From assembly GCA_020846975.1 (NCBI GenBank), contig JADLCX010000041.1, forward strand, positions 1 through 64,000: a stretch of DNA of 64,000 nucleotides. The letters are read 5' to 3'. Positions 51,512 through 59,552 of this stretch are shown here, one piece after another (position 1 is the first letter of the stretch; the number at the start of each line of letters is the position of its first letter). This stretch comes from Phycisphaerales bacterium. Its GTDB lineage: Bacteria > Planctomycetota > Phycisphaerae > Phycisphaerales > UBA1924. Both the position numbers and the translations under genes were made by a program. The notes under the pieces were generated by a model. That model was given only the letters and a program-made list of their open reading frames with translations. It did not search any database and had not been told where the DNA came from.

Positions 51512-52297
51512 ATGTCGAACCGAGAACTGGAGCAGGCCTTCCACGCCAGAATGATCCAAGTGGCCGAGATGGCGAAGTCCAAGTACCGCTACGACCCCAA
51601 GCGGTTCGTGCAGATTGTGATGCAGAAGGGTGGCATCGGCGCTGCCAGGCAACTGCTCGAAGGCGATACTCCGGCGGAGGGGTTTGCAACCCTGTTCGAG
51701 CGAGGACAGTACGAGGGGCTCGCGATCAGCCTTGAGGCCGTGGTGTCGATCGAGTCTCGCTGGCATCCGCTGTTTACCGCGGCGGAGATTGCCGAGGCGC
51801 GACGACGCCTCCTTGCAGTGAAGTTCCCGTTTCCGGGTTCCATCGAGAATGTGGACGGGCATTGCACCCGCGCCCCCGAACCCGTCGGCGCCTATCCCCC
51901 ATGCCGCCGGGTCGGCAACCTCCTGTTCATCTCCGGCCAGGGTCCGCGCCAGCGTGGCAGCAAGGACATCCCGGGCGTCAGGCTCGACGCGGCCGGGAAG
52001 ATGCTCGACTACGACATGGAGGCCCAGGTCCGGGCCGTCATGCAGAACGTGCGGTACATTCTGGAGGAGAACGGGTCGTCGTGGGACAGGATCGTGGACA
52101 TGACATGCTTCCTCACGAACATGGAACGGGACTTCGCGGTCTACAACCGGGTGTACGCCGAGTACTTTCCGCCGGGGCCGAGCCAGCCGTGCCGGACCAC
52201 GCTGGGGATCGCGTCGCTGCCGCAGGCGGGGAGCGCGCCGATCGCGTTCGAGGTGAAGGTGATCGCGGAAGTGAACCGGCGGTGCGGCAATGGCTGA
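51512..52297 (+). CDS. RidA-family 2-aminomuconate deaminase-like protein with fused N-terminal domain
   Basis: 261 residues from ATG 51512 (GGTGAG-type site upstream). The C-terminal domain (about 115-255) is a RidA/YjgF fold close to 2-aminomuconate deaminase: APEPVGAYPPCRRVGNLLF, ISGQGPRQRGSKDIPGV, FLTNMERDFAVYNRVYAEYF, with Arg228 (PCRTTLGIASLP) and Glu247 as the usual ligand-binding pair. The N-terminal 100 residues form a separate helical domain (MIQVAEMAKSKYRYDPKRFV, LEGDTPAEGFATLFERGQY, EAVVSIESRWHPLFTAAE) that also occurs on its own and in other fusions, function unknown to me. It follows the ALDH by 55 bp and overlaps the next gene by 8 bp. Confidence 0.85.
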   Translation: MSNRELEQAFHARMIQVAEMAKSKYRYDPKRFVQIVMQKGGIGAARQLLEGDTPAEGFATLFERGQYEGLAISLEAVVSIESRWHPLFTAAEIAEARRRLLAVKFPFPGSIENVDGHCTRAPEPVGAYPPCRRVGNLLFISGQGPRQRGSKDIPGVRLDAAGKMLDYDMEAQVRAVMQNVRYILEENGSSWDRIVDMTCFLTNMERDFAVYNRVYAEYFPPGPSQPCRTTLGIASLPQAGSAPIAFEVKVIAEVNRRCGNG

Positions 52298-53267
52298 GAG
52301 CACGATGAGAAGCGACAAGGCGTTCCCGCGGCTGGCGACGGCGTTGGCGATCGGGGCGCTTGTCGCCGGCTGCGCCAGCCGCGCGCCGGTGGTATCAACG
52401 CCCGCCGCGGCGGTCGTCGGCGAGTCGCCGACGCCGCACGAGGCGTCGCACGAATCGGTCTTTGCCGCGGGCAGATCGATCCTCGACGGGTTCGACCTCG
52501 CCCATTCGCTCGACCACTGGGCGTCGGGCGACCGGGTGCTGCTGGGCCTGCGGACCACCAAGCGTGGGCAGGAAACGATCCGCTACCTGCTGATCGAGCT
52601 CACGGGCGAGGAGGCCGAGGGCCCGCCCATGTCGTTCTCGGCCTCGCCGAAGAACCGGCGCAAGTTCGAGTTCTCTTCGCCCACGATGCGGACGCGCCTG
52701 TCGCTGTTCGATCAGACCGGCGCGCCGCTCAAGTCAACCGTGGGCAGGTTTCCGAAGGGCCTCCTCGGGTACGGCCTGATCGATGGCGTGTCGCACTCGG
52801 TCGATCACCCCGAACTGCGCGGGCGCGAGGACCTGACCGAGGGCCTGAGCGAAGAGGAGTTCGATCGCACAATGCGCGGCTGGCTCACGCTGTTCAGCTT
52901 CTCGGGGTCGATGGGCAGGAAGGGGATGTTCCGCGACATGCTGCAGGATGTGGTGGCGCGGCCGTCGATCCTGGCGTTGATCCTGAACCCGTCGGTCTCG
53001 CTGGGGTTCGGGGAGGAGTGGCCCACGCGGTGCGACTCGCGCGAGGTCGGCGCGATCCGGCTTGAGACCGTGCGGGTGCCGCTGGAGTGCGAGATCGCGG
53101 GCAAGAAGGCCGCCTACGCCTGGGTGACGGCCACGCGCCCGATCGCCCCGCTCAGCCTGTGCGGGGGCGTGCTCGAAGTCCTGGTGAAGAACGGCGACGA
53201 CCCCAGCAGCACGATGGAGGTGCGCCTGTTGGCGGCGCGCCGCGGCGGAGTATCGAACCTGGAATAG
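52290..53267 (+). CDS. Lipoprotein of unknown function
   Basis: A 325-residue exported lipoprotein with lipobox LVAGC (about residues 24-28). The rest shows no recognisable domain; it has SPTMRTRLSLFDQTGAPL and FGEEWPTRCDSREVGAI and ends in a beta-rich stretch. Its ATG overlaps the RidA-fusion stop by 8 bp, so it is co-translated, which argues for one transcription unit from the ALDH to the terminator at 53439. A role in the aminomuconate route is not obvious. Confidence 0.8.
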   Translation: MAESTMRSDKAFPRLATALAIGALVAGCASRAPVVSTPAAAVVGESPTPHEASHESVFAAGRSILDGFDLAHSLDHWASGDRVLLGLRTTKRGQETIRYLLIELTGEEAEGPPMSFSASPKNRRKFEFSSPTMRTRLSLFDQTGAPLKSTVGRFPKGLLGYGLIDGVSHSVDHPELRGREDLTEGLSEEEFDRTMRGWLTLFSFSGSMGRKGMFRDMLQDVVARPSILALILNPSVSLGFGEEWPTRCDSREVGAIRLETVRVPLECEIAGKKAAYAWVTATRPIAPLSLCGGVLEVLVKNGDDPSSTMEVRLLAARRGGVSNLE

Positions 53268-53438
53268 AAGTGCACCGGAAGGCGGGTCGGCATTGTCGCA
53301 ATCACGGCGACGCGCAGAGAGCGCTGAGGATCGCGCCGAGGGCAAGAGAGAGAGCGTTTGGCAAGCCGGATGACGACGTTGTCCAAGTTCTTAGCGTAAA
53401 CCGCTGCGGCCTCTTCGGCTCGTCCTGTGGTTCGATGG
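53268..53438. other. Gap before the terminator
   Basis: No gene supported. Contains a purine-rich run near 53329-53351 only. Confidence 0.5.
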
Positions 53439-53462
53439 GCACAAGGCGTTGTGCGTTTTTTT
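53439..53462 (+). terminator. Rho-independent terminator closing the ALDH-RidA-lipoprotein unit
   Basis: 6-bp stem GCACAA (53439-53444) and TTGTGC (53449-53454), 4-nt loop, then G and seven T's (53456-53462). Confidence 0.7.
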
Positions 53463-53554
53463 GAGCGCATCGTGGCGGGTTGCAGGTTCGGGCGCGTCAG
53501 GGTGAGCACCACCGGGGGCGGCGGTCGCGGGAGAGAGGGGTCGGAGACGACGCG

Positions 53555-54748
53555 ATGAACCCGACGAGGCGCGAGTTCGTGAAGGTGGCGATGGGGGCGG
53601 CAGCCGCGGGCGGTCTTGCGATGCGTGTCAAGGCAAACGATCCGCCGGCGTCAGACAGGCCGACCGACAAACCCTCGGCGAATCCCGGCAAGGCCAAGGC
53701 CGACAAGCCCCTCAAACTGCTCATCCTCGGTGGCACGGCGTTTCTCGGCCCCGAGGTGGTCGAGGCGGCGACCAGCCGGGGTCACACGATCACGCTGTTC
53801 AATCGCGGCAAGACGCGGCCGACGTTGTTCCCGGGACTGGAGAAACTGCACGGTGACCGCGACCCGGACAAGGGCGACGGGCTGAAGGCCCTCAAGGACC
53901 GCCGGTTCGACGCGGTCATCGACACCTCCGGCTACTACCCGCGCCATGTCAGAGCATCCGCCGAACTGCTCGCACCCGGCGTCGACCAGTATGTCTTCAT
54001 CTCGTCGATCAGCGTGTACAAGCGCAACGACAAGCCCGGGTCGGATGAGTCGGCTGAGCTGAGCACGATCGCGGATCCGACGGTCGAGAGCATGGGTTCG
54101 CAGTCGGAGAACTATGGGCCGCTCAAGGCCCTGTGCGAGCAGGCGGCCGAGAAGGCCATGCCCGGACGCGTGACCAACATCCGGCCGGGCTACATCGTCG
54201 GTCCGGGCGACTGGTCGGGGCGCTTCAACTACTGGCCGCTGCGCATCGAGAAGTCCGGGGGAGGTGGGCAGGAGGTGCTCGCGCCCGGCAAGCCTGAAGA
54301 TCCGATCCAGGTGATCGACGTGCGCGACCTGGGCGAGTGGATCATCCACTGCATCGAGAACCGAACAATCGGGGTCTTCAACGCCTGCGGCCCGAAGGAC
54401 CGGCTCACCTGGGGCAAGGTGCTCGATGACTGCAAAGCCGCGACGAAGTCCGACGCGAAACTGGAGTGGGTTGATCCCGCGTTCCTCGAGAAGCATGGAA
54501 AGCCTGGAGACTACTTCCCGATCTGGCTCAACCCGCACGGCGAGACCGCGGGGTTCCACTCGTGGAGCAACAAGCGAGCGGTCGCGAAGGGCCTGAGGTT
54601 CCGACCGCTGGGAAGCACGATCGTCGATCTTCTGGCGTGGTACAAGGCCCTGGAGCCCGACAAGCAGGCGCGCTTCGTCGCGGGGATCTCGCGCGAACGC
54701 GAACTCGAACTGCTCAAGTTGTGGAATGAACGCACCGAGCCGGGCTGA
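53555..54748 (+). CDS. Tat-exported NAD-dependent epimerase/dehydratase-like protein
   Basis: A 397-residue extended SDR. The N-terminus has a twin-arginine signal (TRREFVKVAMGAAAAGG). The fold starts at KLLILGGTAFLGPEVVEAA (NAD loop GGTAFLG) with FNRGKTRPTLFPGLEKLHGD, YVFISSISVYKRN (catalytic Ser/Tyr region) and ENYGPLKALCE (YGPLK, the Tyr-x-x-x-Lys pair). Export of a dinucleotide enzyme by the Tat route with its cofactor is plausible. Sugar or isoflavone-type substrate unknown. GGAGA precedes the ATG. Confidence 0.88.
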   Translation: MNPTRREFVKVAMGAAAAGGLAMRVKANDPPASDRPTDKPSANPGKAKADKPLKLLILGGTAFLGPEVVEAATSRGHTITLFNRGKTRPTLFPGLEKLHGDRDPDKGDGLKALKDRRFDAVIDTSGYYPRHVRASAELLAPGVDQYVFISSISVYKRNDKPGSDESAELSTIADPTVESMGSQSENYGPLKALCEQAAEKAMPGRVTNIRPGYIVGPGDWSGRFNYWPLRIEKSGGGGQEVLAPGKPEDPIQVIDVRDLGEWIIHCIENRTIGVFNACGPKDRLTWGKVLDDCKAATKSDAKLEWVDPAFLEKHGKPGDYFPIWLNPHGETAGFHSWSNKRAVAKGLRFRPLGSTIVDLLAWYKALEPDKQARFVAGISRERELELLKLWNERTEPG

Positions 54749-54772
54749 TTCGAGGAACGGGCGAGGTGATGG

Positions 54773-55168
54773 CTACCAGCCGAAATACGTTCGTCCGAGC
54801 GACCGGATTCCCGCCACGATCAGTCCGAGCACACCCGTGCACGAGACCAGCAGCACGACAAACGCGCCGGCCCTGAACATATCCAGCGGTCCGAGGATCG
54901 GCTCGTGCGTGATCGTGCGCAGGTATCGCTTGCGCCGTGCCGCGCCCTTGACGCGAGCATCGTCGAGCTTGATGTTCCGCAGAACGTCGTAGCGTGTGCC
55001 GCACTCCGGGCACCGACCGAGAAACGCGAGTCCGCGCAGGTTGTACCAGCACGCGGCGCAATGAACCTCACGAGAGATGGTGGCGTGGGGTGGGGGCCGA
55101 CGAAAAGCCGGCCGTCGCGACCGCGGCACAGGCTTCGCGTCGGGCTCGATGTCCAGGGCTTGGCGCAC
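54773..55168 (-). CDS. Small zinc-ribbon membrane protein
   Basis: 131 residues, GTG start at 55168. Zinc ribbon near residue 37 (CAACWYNLRGLAFLGRCPECG), then a linker and two C-terminal hydrophobic segments (MFRAGAFVVLLVSCTGVLGL, then VAGIRSL). Same CxxCxxNLRG-CPECG theme as the gene at 1400. Unknown function; converges on the epimerase gene. Confidence 0.75.
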   Translation of the reverse strand: MRQALDIEPDAKPVPRSRRPAFRRPPPHATISREVHCAACWYNLRGLAFLGRCPECGTRYDVLRNIKLDDARVKGAARRKRYLRTITHEPILGPLDMFRAGAFVVLLVSCTGVLGLIVAGIRSLGRTYFGW

Positions 55169-55270
55169 GTGAACTTGTACGAGGCTGATGCCCGACCGGA
55201 TGCGGGCGGCGCGCGCGGTTCGCGGTAGCCGGATGTTCGGAGACCCGGCCGCGGCCCGGTGCGCCTGTTG

Positions 55271-56593
55271 CTACTTCTTGTCCGACTTTGGCGGCGGGGC
55301 GTAGAGCCGAACTCCCGCGGCCGTGCCGAGCGCCAGGTACTTGCCATCGCCGCTGAGCACAGCCGAGCGGACGGGCACGCCGACATCAAACTTCAGCAGT
55401 TCCACGCCCGTCACCGCATCGAGCAGGCGAGCCGTGCCGTCGATCGAGGTGGTCAGCAGGCGGCGCGAATCCGGCGAGAAGCTCAGCCCCTGGATTCCCT
55501 TGGTGTGCCGTTGGAACTCGTAGACCCGTGTGCCGTCGGTCCCGAACAGGTAAACCGACTTGGAGACCGAGCCACGGCAGCCGGTCGCGAGCCACTTGCC
55601 GTCGGGGCTGAAGGCGATCGACATGCAGTACGGCGAGCCCCCGCCGAGTTTGGAGCCCGCGCCGGCCACGGCGGAGCCTGTCGCCGCGTCGAACATGTCG
55701 CATGCGGCCGTCCCTCCGAGCGCGATCCGGCCTCCGTCCTGCGTGAAGGCAGCGGGTCGGCCGAAGTTCAGCGCGGGCGCGAGCGCGGCCACCTGCGTGT
55801 ACGCGACCTTGCCGGCCGCGTCGGGTGGCTGGGCCTTCCACAGCGTCGCGTTCTTGCCCGTGGTCACCGCGACGATCTTCGATGCGCCGCGATCCACCGC
55901 GAGCGACGCGATGAACTGCGCTTCCTCGCGAAACTTGTCCACCAGTTTCCACGTGCCCGTCTCGAACACGCAGACCCCGCCGTCGCCCGATCCGGTCACG
56001 AGGCGAGAGCCGTCGCGGGTGAACACCGCGTGAAAAACCGATCGCAGCGCGGGCCGGTCCTGCTCCGGTGGCTTGGGCGGCTCGGGCGCCTTGTCGGCGA
56101 ACAGCGCGTGCATCGCGTGAACCTCCGTCCCGGTGGCGAGGTCGAAGATGTGCACCTTCGCATCGGTCCCCCCGAACGCGAGCCAGCGCGACGACGGATC
56201 GATGTCGATATTCACACGCGATTCAGCGCCGCCCACCAGGGTCCAGCCCTGTCGAGCCTCGGGAGAAAGCCCGGTGTGCGCCGCCGCGTACCTGGCCCAC
56301 GCCAGGATGTGCGACGCCTCCCACCCACGCCCGGCCGACGGAGACGATTCGATGAACGCTTCGGCGCGGTCCGAATCGCCCGCCGACAGAGCCGCCCACG
56401 CCTGACCGAGGAGCACCGAATAAGTCTCGGCCGCGGTAACGGCGGGATCAGGGCTGGCGGCCTTCGCTTCCGGCGGTGGCGGAGAACCCGGCTGGACCTG
56501 CCCCGGAGTGGCCGCGGGCTCCGGCGGCGCGGCCTGCCTCGCCCCCACCGGAACCACCATCATCCAAGCGAGCGCCAAAGTTGAGCACATCAT
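55271..56593 (-). CDS. Secreted WD40-repeat protein
   Basis: 440 residues, AGGAGA at 7 bases from ATG 56593, signal peptide (MMCSTLALAWMMVVPVGA) then a Pro/Ala linker. A helical stretch is followed by seven or so WD40 blades (for example AVFTRDGSRLVTGSGDGG, FSPDGKWLATGCRGS, FSPDSRRLLTTSIDGTARLL), making a propeller. Probably a scaffold outside the cytoplasm. Divergent from the CPBP gene with 89 bp between them, holding no clear promoter. Confidence 0.85.
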   Translation of the reverse strand: MMCSTLALAWMMVVPVGARQAAPPEPAATPGQVQPGSPPPPEAKAASPDPAVTAAETYSVLLGQAWAALSAGDSDRAEAFIESSPSAGRGWEASHILAWARYAAAHTGLSPEARQGWTLVGGAESRVNIDIDPSSRWLAFGGTDAKVHIFDLATGTEVHAMHALFADKAPEPPKPPEQDRPALRSVFHAVFTRDGSRLVTGSGDGGVCVFETGTWKLVDKFREEAQFIASLAVDRGASKIVAVTTGKNATLWKAQPPDAAGKVAYTQVAALAPALNFGRPAAFTQDGGRIALGGTAACDMFDAATGSAVAGAGSKLGGGSPYCMSIAFSPDGKWLATGCRGSVSKSVYLFGTDGTRVYEFQRHTKGIQGLSFSPDSRRLLTTSIDGTARLLDAVTGVELLKFDVGVPVRSAVLSGDGKYLALGTAAGVRLYAPPPKSDKK

Positions 56594-56682
56594 CCGGAGT
56601 TCTCCTGCGAGAGTGTACCGCCCGGCACTACTGTTCGCGCGCTCTTATGCAGCGCGCCGCCCGCGTTGAACGATCAACAGGC

Positions 56683-58251
56683 ATGGACCCCACCTCGACA
56701 CCCGCGCCGTTCAGCCCGACCGACCCGAACACCGAAGGTCCAGCGCGGCCGCGCTTGTGGCTGGCCGCGCTCGCACTCCTGCTCATCGGCACGGTCTGGT
56801 TCATGCAGCGGCCCGCGCCGGAGAACTCGGCCGAAGCCCAAGACGCCAAGGTCGGACTCAACGTCAAGGCCCCCACCTCTGACCCGCTCATCATGATCGG
56901 CAAGCTCGTTCTGGCCTGGGGAGAAGTTCCCGAGTTCCAGGGTGCGCTCCGGTCTCAGGTTGACGGCTCGGGTCTCGGCGGCGGCGAACCGGCGTGGGAC
57001 GTTCGCGAGGCCATGCTGCTCATCGCCGCGGGCGAGGCGGATGCGCCGGGCGCGCCCGCCGGCGCGTTCATGGCTCCCAAGCCGCGATCAATCAGCGAGC
57101 GACTGGATGCCGCCGCCACGGCCTGCGATCCGGCCTCACCGCTGCTCGAAGACATCGGCGTTGCGAAGTCCATCCTCTCCGCGATGAGCGATGCGCCCGA
57201 AGGCACGGCCCGCCGCGCGGCCGCCGCCGCGGCCATCAAGGACCTTACCGCGACCCAGACCGCCGCGCTCCAGAACCGCCACGGTTGGTTCGCCGAGGCC
57301 CTGCTCGCCGCGGGCGACCCCGGTTCCGCCGTCATCGCCCAGGCCAAGCGCCAGTCCACGGTGTTCCTGACGTTCGCGGTCATCGTCGGTTGCCTGATGC
57401 TCCTGGCTCTGCTCGCCGGCTTCGGTCTGCTCATCACCGCGCTGGTGCTCCTGGTCAAGGGCAGGCTGCGGTCAAAGTTCGTCCGTCCGCCGCCGCTCGC
57501 CGACGATCAGCCCGCCTGGGCCGCCCACGTCTGGCTCGAGACCGTGTGCATCTTCGCCGGCGGCTTCCTGGCGATCAAGCTCGCCCTGCTGGCGCTGCAC
57601 GAGTTCGACGCCTCCGAGCAGGCCATGACGATCGTCGCTCTGGGCGGCAACTGGCTCCTGGCGACCGCCATCTTCTGGCCCGTCGTGCGTGGCATGAACT
57701 GGCGCATGTGGCGTGAGCGCATCGGCTGGCGCGCCAACCGCCCCGGCCCGGCCGGAGTCGCCGCCGAGGTCGGCTGCGGCGTGCTCGGCTACTTCTGCGC
57801 TCTGCCCGTCATGATCGTCACCGTCATCCTGGCCTTCGTCATCGGGCTGATCTTCAAGGCCCTCACGGGCCAGGAGCCCATCTCGCCCCGCCAGATCAAC
57901 AAGGTCGAGGAGTTGCTCAGCACCGGCAACATCTGGATCACGATCATCGTCGTGCTCCTCGCCGTCATCTGGGCCCCGATCGTCGAAGAGTCCATCTTCC
58001 GCGGCGCGCTGTACCGCCACCTCCGACGCCGCTGGTCGGTCGTCCTCGCCGGGCTCATCACCGCGCTGGCCTTTGCCGCGATGCACCCCTACGCCCTCCT
58101 CCAGATGGTCGTCGTGGGCGCGCTCGGCCTGGTCTTTGCCATGATCCGCGAGTGGCGGGGCAGCATCATCCCCTGCGCCACCGCCCACTTCATCCAGAAC
58201 GCCGTCGCCGTCTCCGCGATCTCCGTCCTGGGCCCTCTCATGCGGGGGTGA
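56683..58251 (+). CDS. CPBP-family intramembrane metalloprotease
   Basis: 522 residues, ATG 56683 (56647 possible). About eight membrane helices. The CPBP/Abi motifs are intact: VEESIFRGALYRHL (the Glu-Glu-x-x-x-Arg motif), ALAFAAMHPYAL (zinc His) and CATAHFIQNAVAV (His-x-x-x-Asn/Gln). An N-terminal half with one early helix and a soluble part of about 180 residues precedes the protease domain. Relatives process prenylated proteins or act in bacteriocin-type self-immunity; the substrate here is unknown. Confidence 0.88.
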   Translation: MDPTSTPAPFSPTDPNTEGPARPRLWLAALALLLIGTVWFMQRPAPENSAEAQDAKVGLNVKAPTSDPLIMIGKLVLAWGEVPEFQGALRSQVDGSGLGGGEPAWDVREAMLLIAAGEADAPGAPAGAFMAPKPRSISERLDAAATACDPASPLLEDIGVAKSILSAMSDAPEGTARRAAAAAAIKDLTATQTAALQNRHGWFAEALLAAGDPGSAVIAQAKRQSTVFLTFAVIVGCLMLLALLAGFGLLITALVLLVKGRLRSKFVRPPPLADDQPAWAAHVWLETVCIFAGGFLAIKLALLALHEFDASEQAMTIVALGGNWLLATAIFWPVVRGMNWRMWRERIGWRANRPGPAGVAAEVGCGVLGYFCALPVMIVTVILAFVIGLIFKALTGQEPISPRQINKVEELLSTGNIWITIIVVLLAVIWAPIVEESIFRGALYRHLRRRWSVVLAGLITALAFAAMHPYALLQMVVVGALGLVFAMIREWRGSIIPCATAHFIQNAVAVSAISVLGPLMRG

Positions 58252-58493
58252 TGCGGGCTCCACTCGGCCTCGCCATGCGAACCGTGGGCCTCATCGCCGC
58301 GGCAGGCCAGGCCGAAGTCGGAACTCGAAAGGCGGACCTCGGAGTTCGTAACTGAGTCGCGATCCGGAGCGTTGCCAGAGGCACTTTGCGGCTGTTCGTT
58401 CTTCGCTGTTCGCTGTTCGCTTTGCCTTTGGCCTTCCCATTCCGAACTCCGCACCCCGCGCTCCGAGTTCCCCGCTCGCCTTTACTTCCTCCC

Positions 58494-59027
58494 ATGTCCA
58501 CCCCCCCCCACTCCCGCCCCATCGCCGACCCCGACCGCATCGACGCCCTCCTCGATGACCTTTGCTCGCAGATCCGCAAGGGCTCCAAGGACCCGGCCCA
58601 GATCGCCTTCATCGGCATCCGCCGCCGCGGCGATGTTCTGGCCGAGCGCCTCGCCAGGAAAATGAACATCGCCGATGTCGGCTCCATCGACATCACGCTC
58701 TACCGCGACGACCTCAGCGAGACCGGCTCGATGGCCCGCGTCGGCAAGACCAACATCGGCTTCTCCGTCGAAGGCCGCGAGATCATCCTCTGCGACGATG
58801 TCATCATGACAGGCCGCAGCGTGCTCGCCGCCATCCGCGAGATCCTCGACTTCGGCCGCCCCAGCCGCATCCACCTCTGCGTCCTGGTCGAGCGCCCCGA
58901 GCGCGAGATCCCCCTCCAGCCCGAGTTCGCCGCCGTTCGCCTCACCCCCGGCCCTACTGAAAAGATCGATGTTCGCCTCATGCCCCAGGACGACTCCGAC
59001 GGCATCAGCATCAACACCCGCGCGTAG
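58494..59027 (+). CDS. pyrR: Bifunctional pyrimidine regulatory protein/uracil phosphoribosyltransferase PyrR
   Basis: A 177-residue PyrR-type protein that binds pyr mRNA in many bacteria and may convert uracil to UMP. ATG 58494. Features are FIGIRRRGDVLAERLA, the PRPP loop ILCDDVIMTGRSVLAAI, and VLVERPEREIPLQPEF. A run of nine C's follows the start (58501-58509). The gene is upstream of pyrB on the same strand, 525 bp away with an IS remnant between, which fits loss of a compact pyr operon. The 5' region (58252-58493) has repeated TTCGCTG phrases but no clear attenuator. Confidence 0.9.
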   Translation: MSTPPHSRPIADPDRIDALLDDLCSQIRKGSKDPAQIAFIGIRRRGDVLAERLARKMNIADVGSIDITLYRDDLSETGSMARVGKTNIGFSVEGREIILCDDVIMTGRSVLAAIREILDFGRPSRIHLCVLVERPEREIPLQPEFAAVRLTPGPTEKIDVRLMPQDDSDGISINTRA

Positions 59028-59219
59028 CCGCGCTCACCAGGCGTAGAGCCGAGGGGCGCAAGCTGCCGGCCGCCGCGCGGCGGGAATTCCATCCACATTG
59101 CGTCACCTCGGCATCCCGACCCTTGCGCTGAAAACATGGACGTGATGAGCCGGGGTGAGGGGGTGCGATACGGGGTGGTCTTGACCCCATCCTCGGTCCA
59201 GTTCGGATGAGAGCCAAGG

Positions 59220-59255
59220 GCTTCAACCGGCCAGACTAGCCTGGCCGGTTGAAGC
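59220..59255. repeat. Perfect 15-bp inverted repeat
   Basis: Arms GCTTCAACCGGCCAG and CTGGCCGGTTGAAGC around a 6-nt loop, within the transposase remnant frame. No T-tract follows, so it is probably an element end or chance rather than a terminator. Confidence 0.7.
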
Positions 59256-59257
59256 GA

Positions 59258-59390
59258 CTCACTGGGGGCCAGGTTGCCCAGAGCGCTGTGGGGTCTCTGC
59301 TCATTGTAATCCGTCCGCCACGCCTCGATGGTTTCCCGGGCTTCTTCCAGCGATTCAAACCAGTGCCCGTTCAGGCATTCGGCCCGTGCC
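59258..59390 (-). pseudogene. IS3-family transposase (OrfB) C-terminal remnant
   Basis: The minus-strand frame carries AECLNGHWFESLEEARETIE and AWRTDYNEQRPHSALGNLAP, an unmistakable piece of an IS3-family DDE transposase (the segment around the catalytic Glu, and the C-terminus). Upstream sequence is unrelated, so only about 43 codons of a roughly 280-residue protein remain. No second ORF or intact ends. Confidence 0.85.
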
Positions 59391-59428
59391 CGCGATCGCC
59401 CGGCAATCTCGCACGCCGCGTGGCGCGG

Positions 59429-59496
59429 GTGTAGTCCAGGTTTGTGGTGGCGGGTACCCCGCCCCCAGTCCTCGCACCCACAAACTTGGACTACAC
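59429..59496. repeat. 19-bp inverted repeat pair
   Basis: GTGTAGTCCAGGTTTGTGG (59429-59447) and its complement with one mismatch (59478-59496), 30 bp apart. It could be a leftover element end or a hairpin upstream of pyrB (start 59553). Confidence 0.75.
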
Positions 59497-59552
59497 CCCG
59501 CAGCACCGACGGCTCGTCAGTCCAGGCCCGCCGCGGCGTACACTCCGCTTTG

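Larger units (their letters stand above)
59028..59552. other. Intergenic region with IS3 debris and inverted repeats
   Basis: A 525-bp gap between pyrR and pyrB. It contains an IS3-family transposase C-terminal remnant (59258-59390) on the minus strand and two inverted repeats (59220-59255 and 59429-59496). No intact gene supported. Confidence 0.8.

Noticed and set aside
53114..53512. 132-codon minus-strand ORF over the lipoprotein 3' end and terminator
   Set aside because: Covers a terminator hairpin and a gene end, no domain or start signal.
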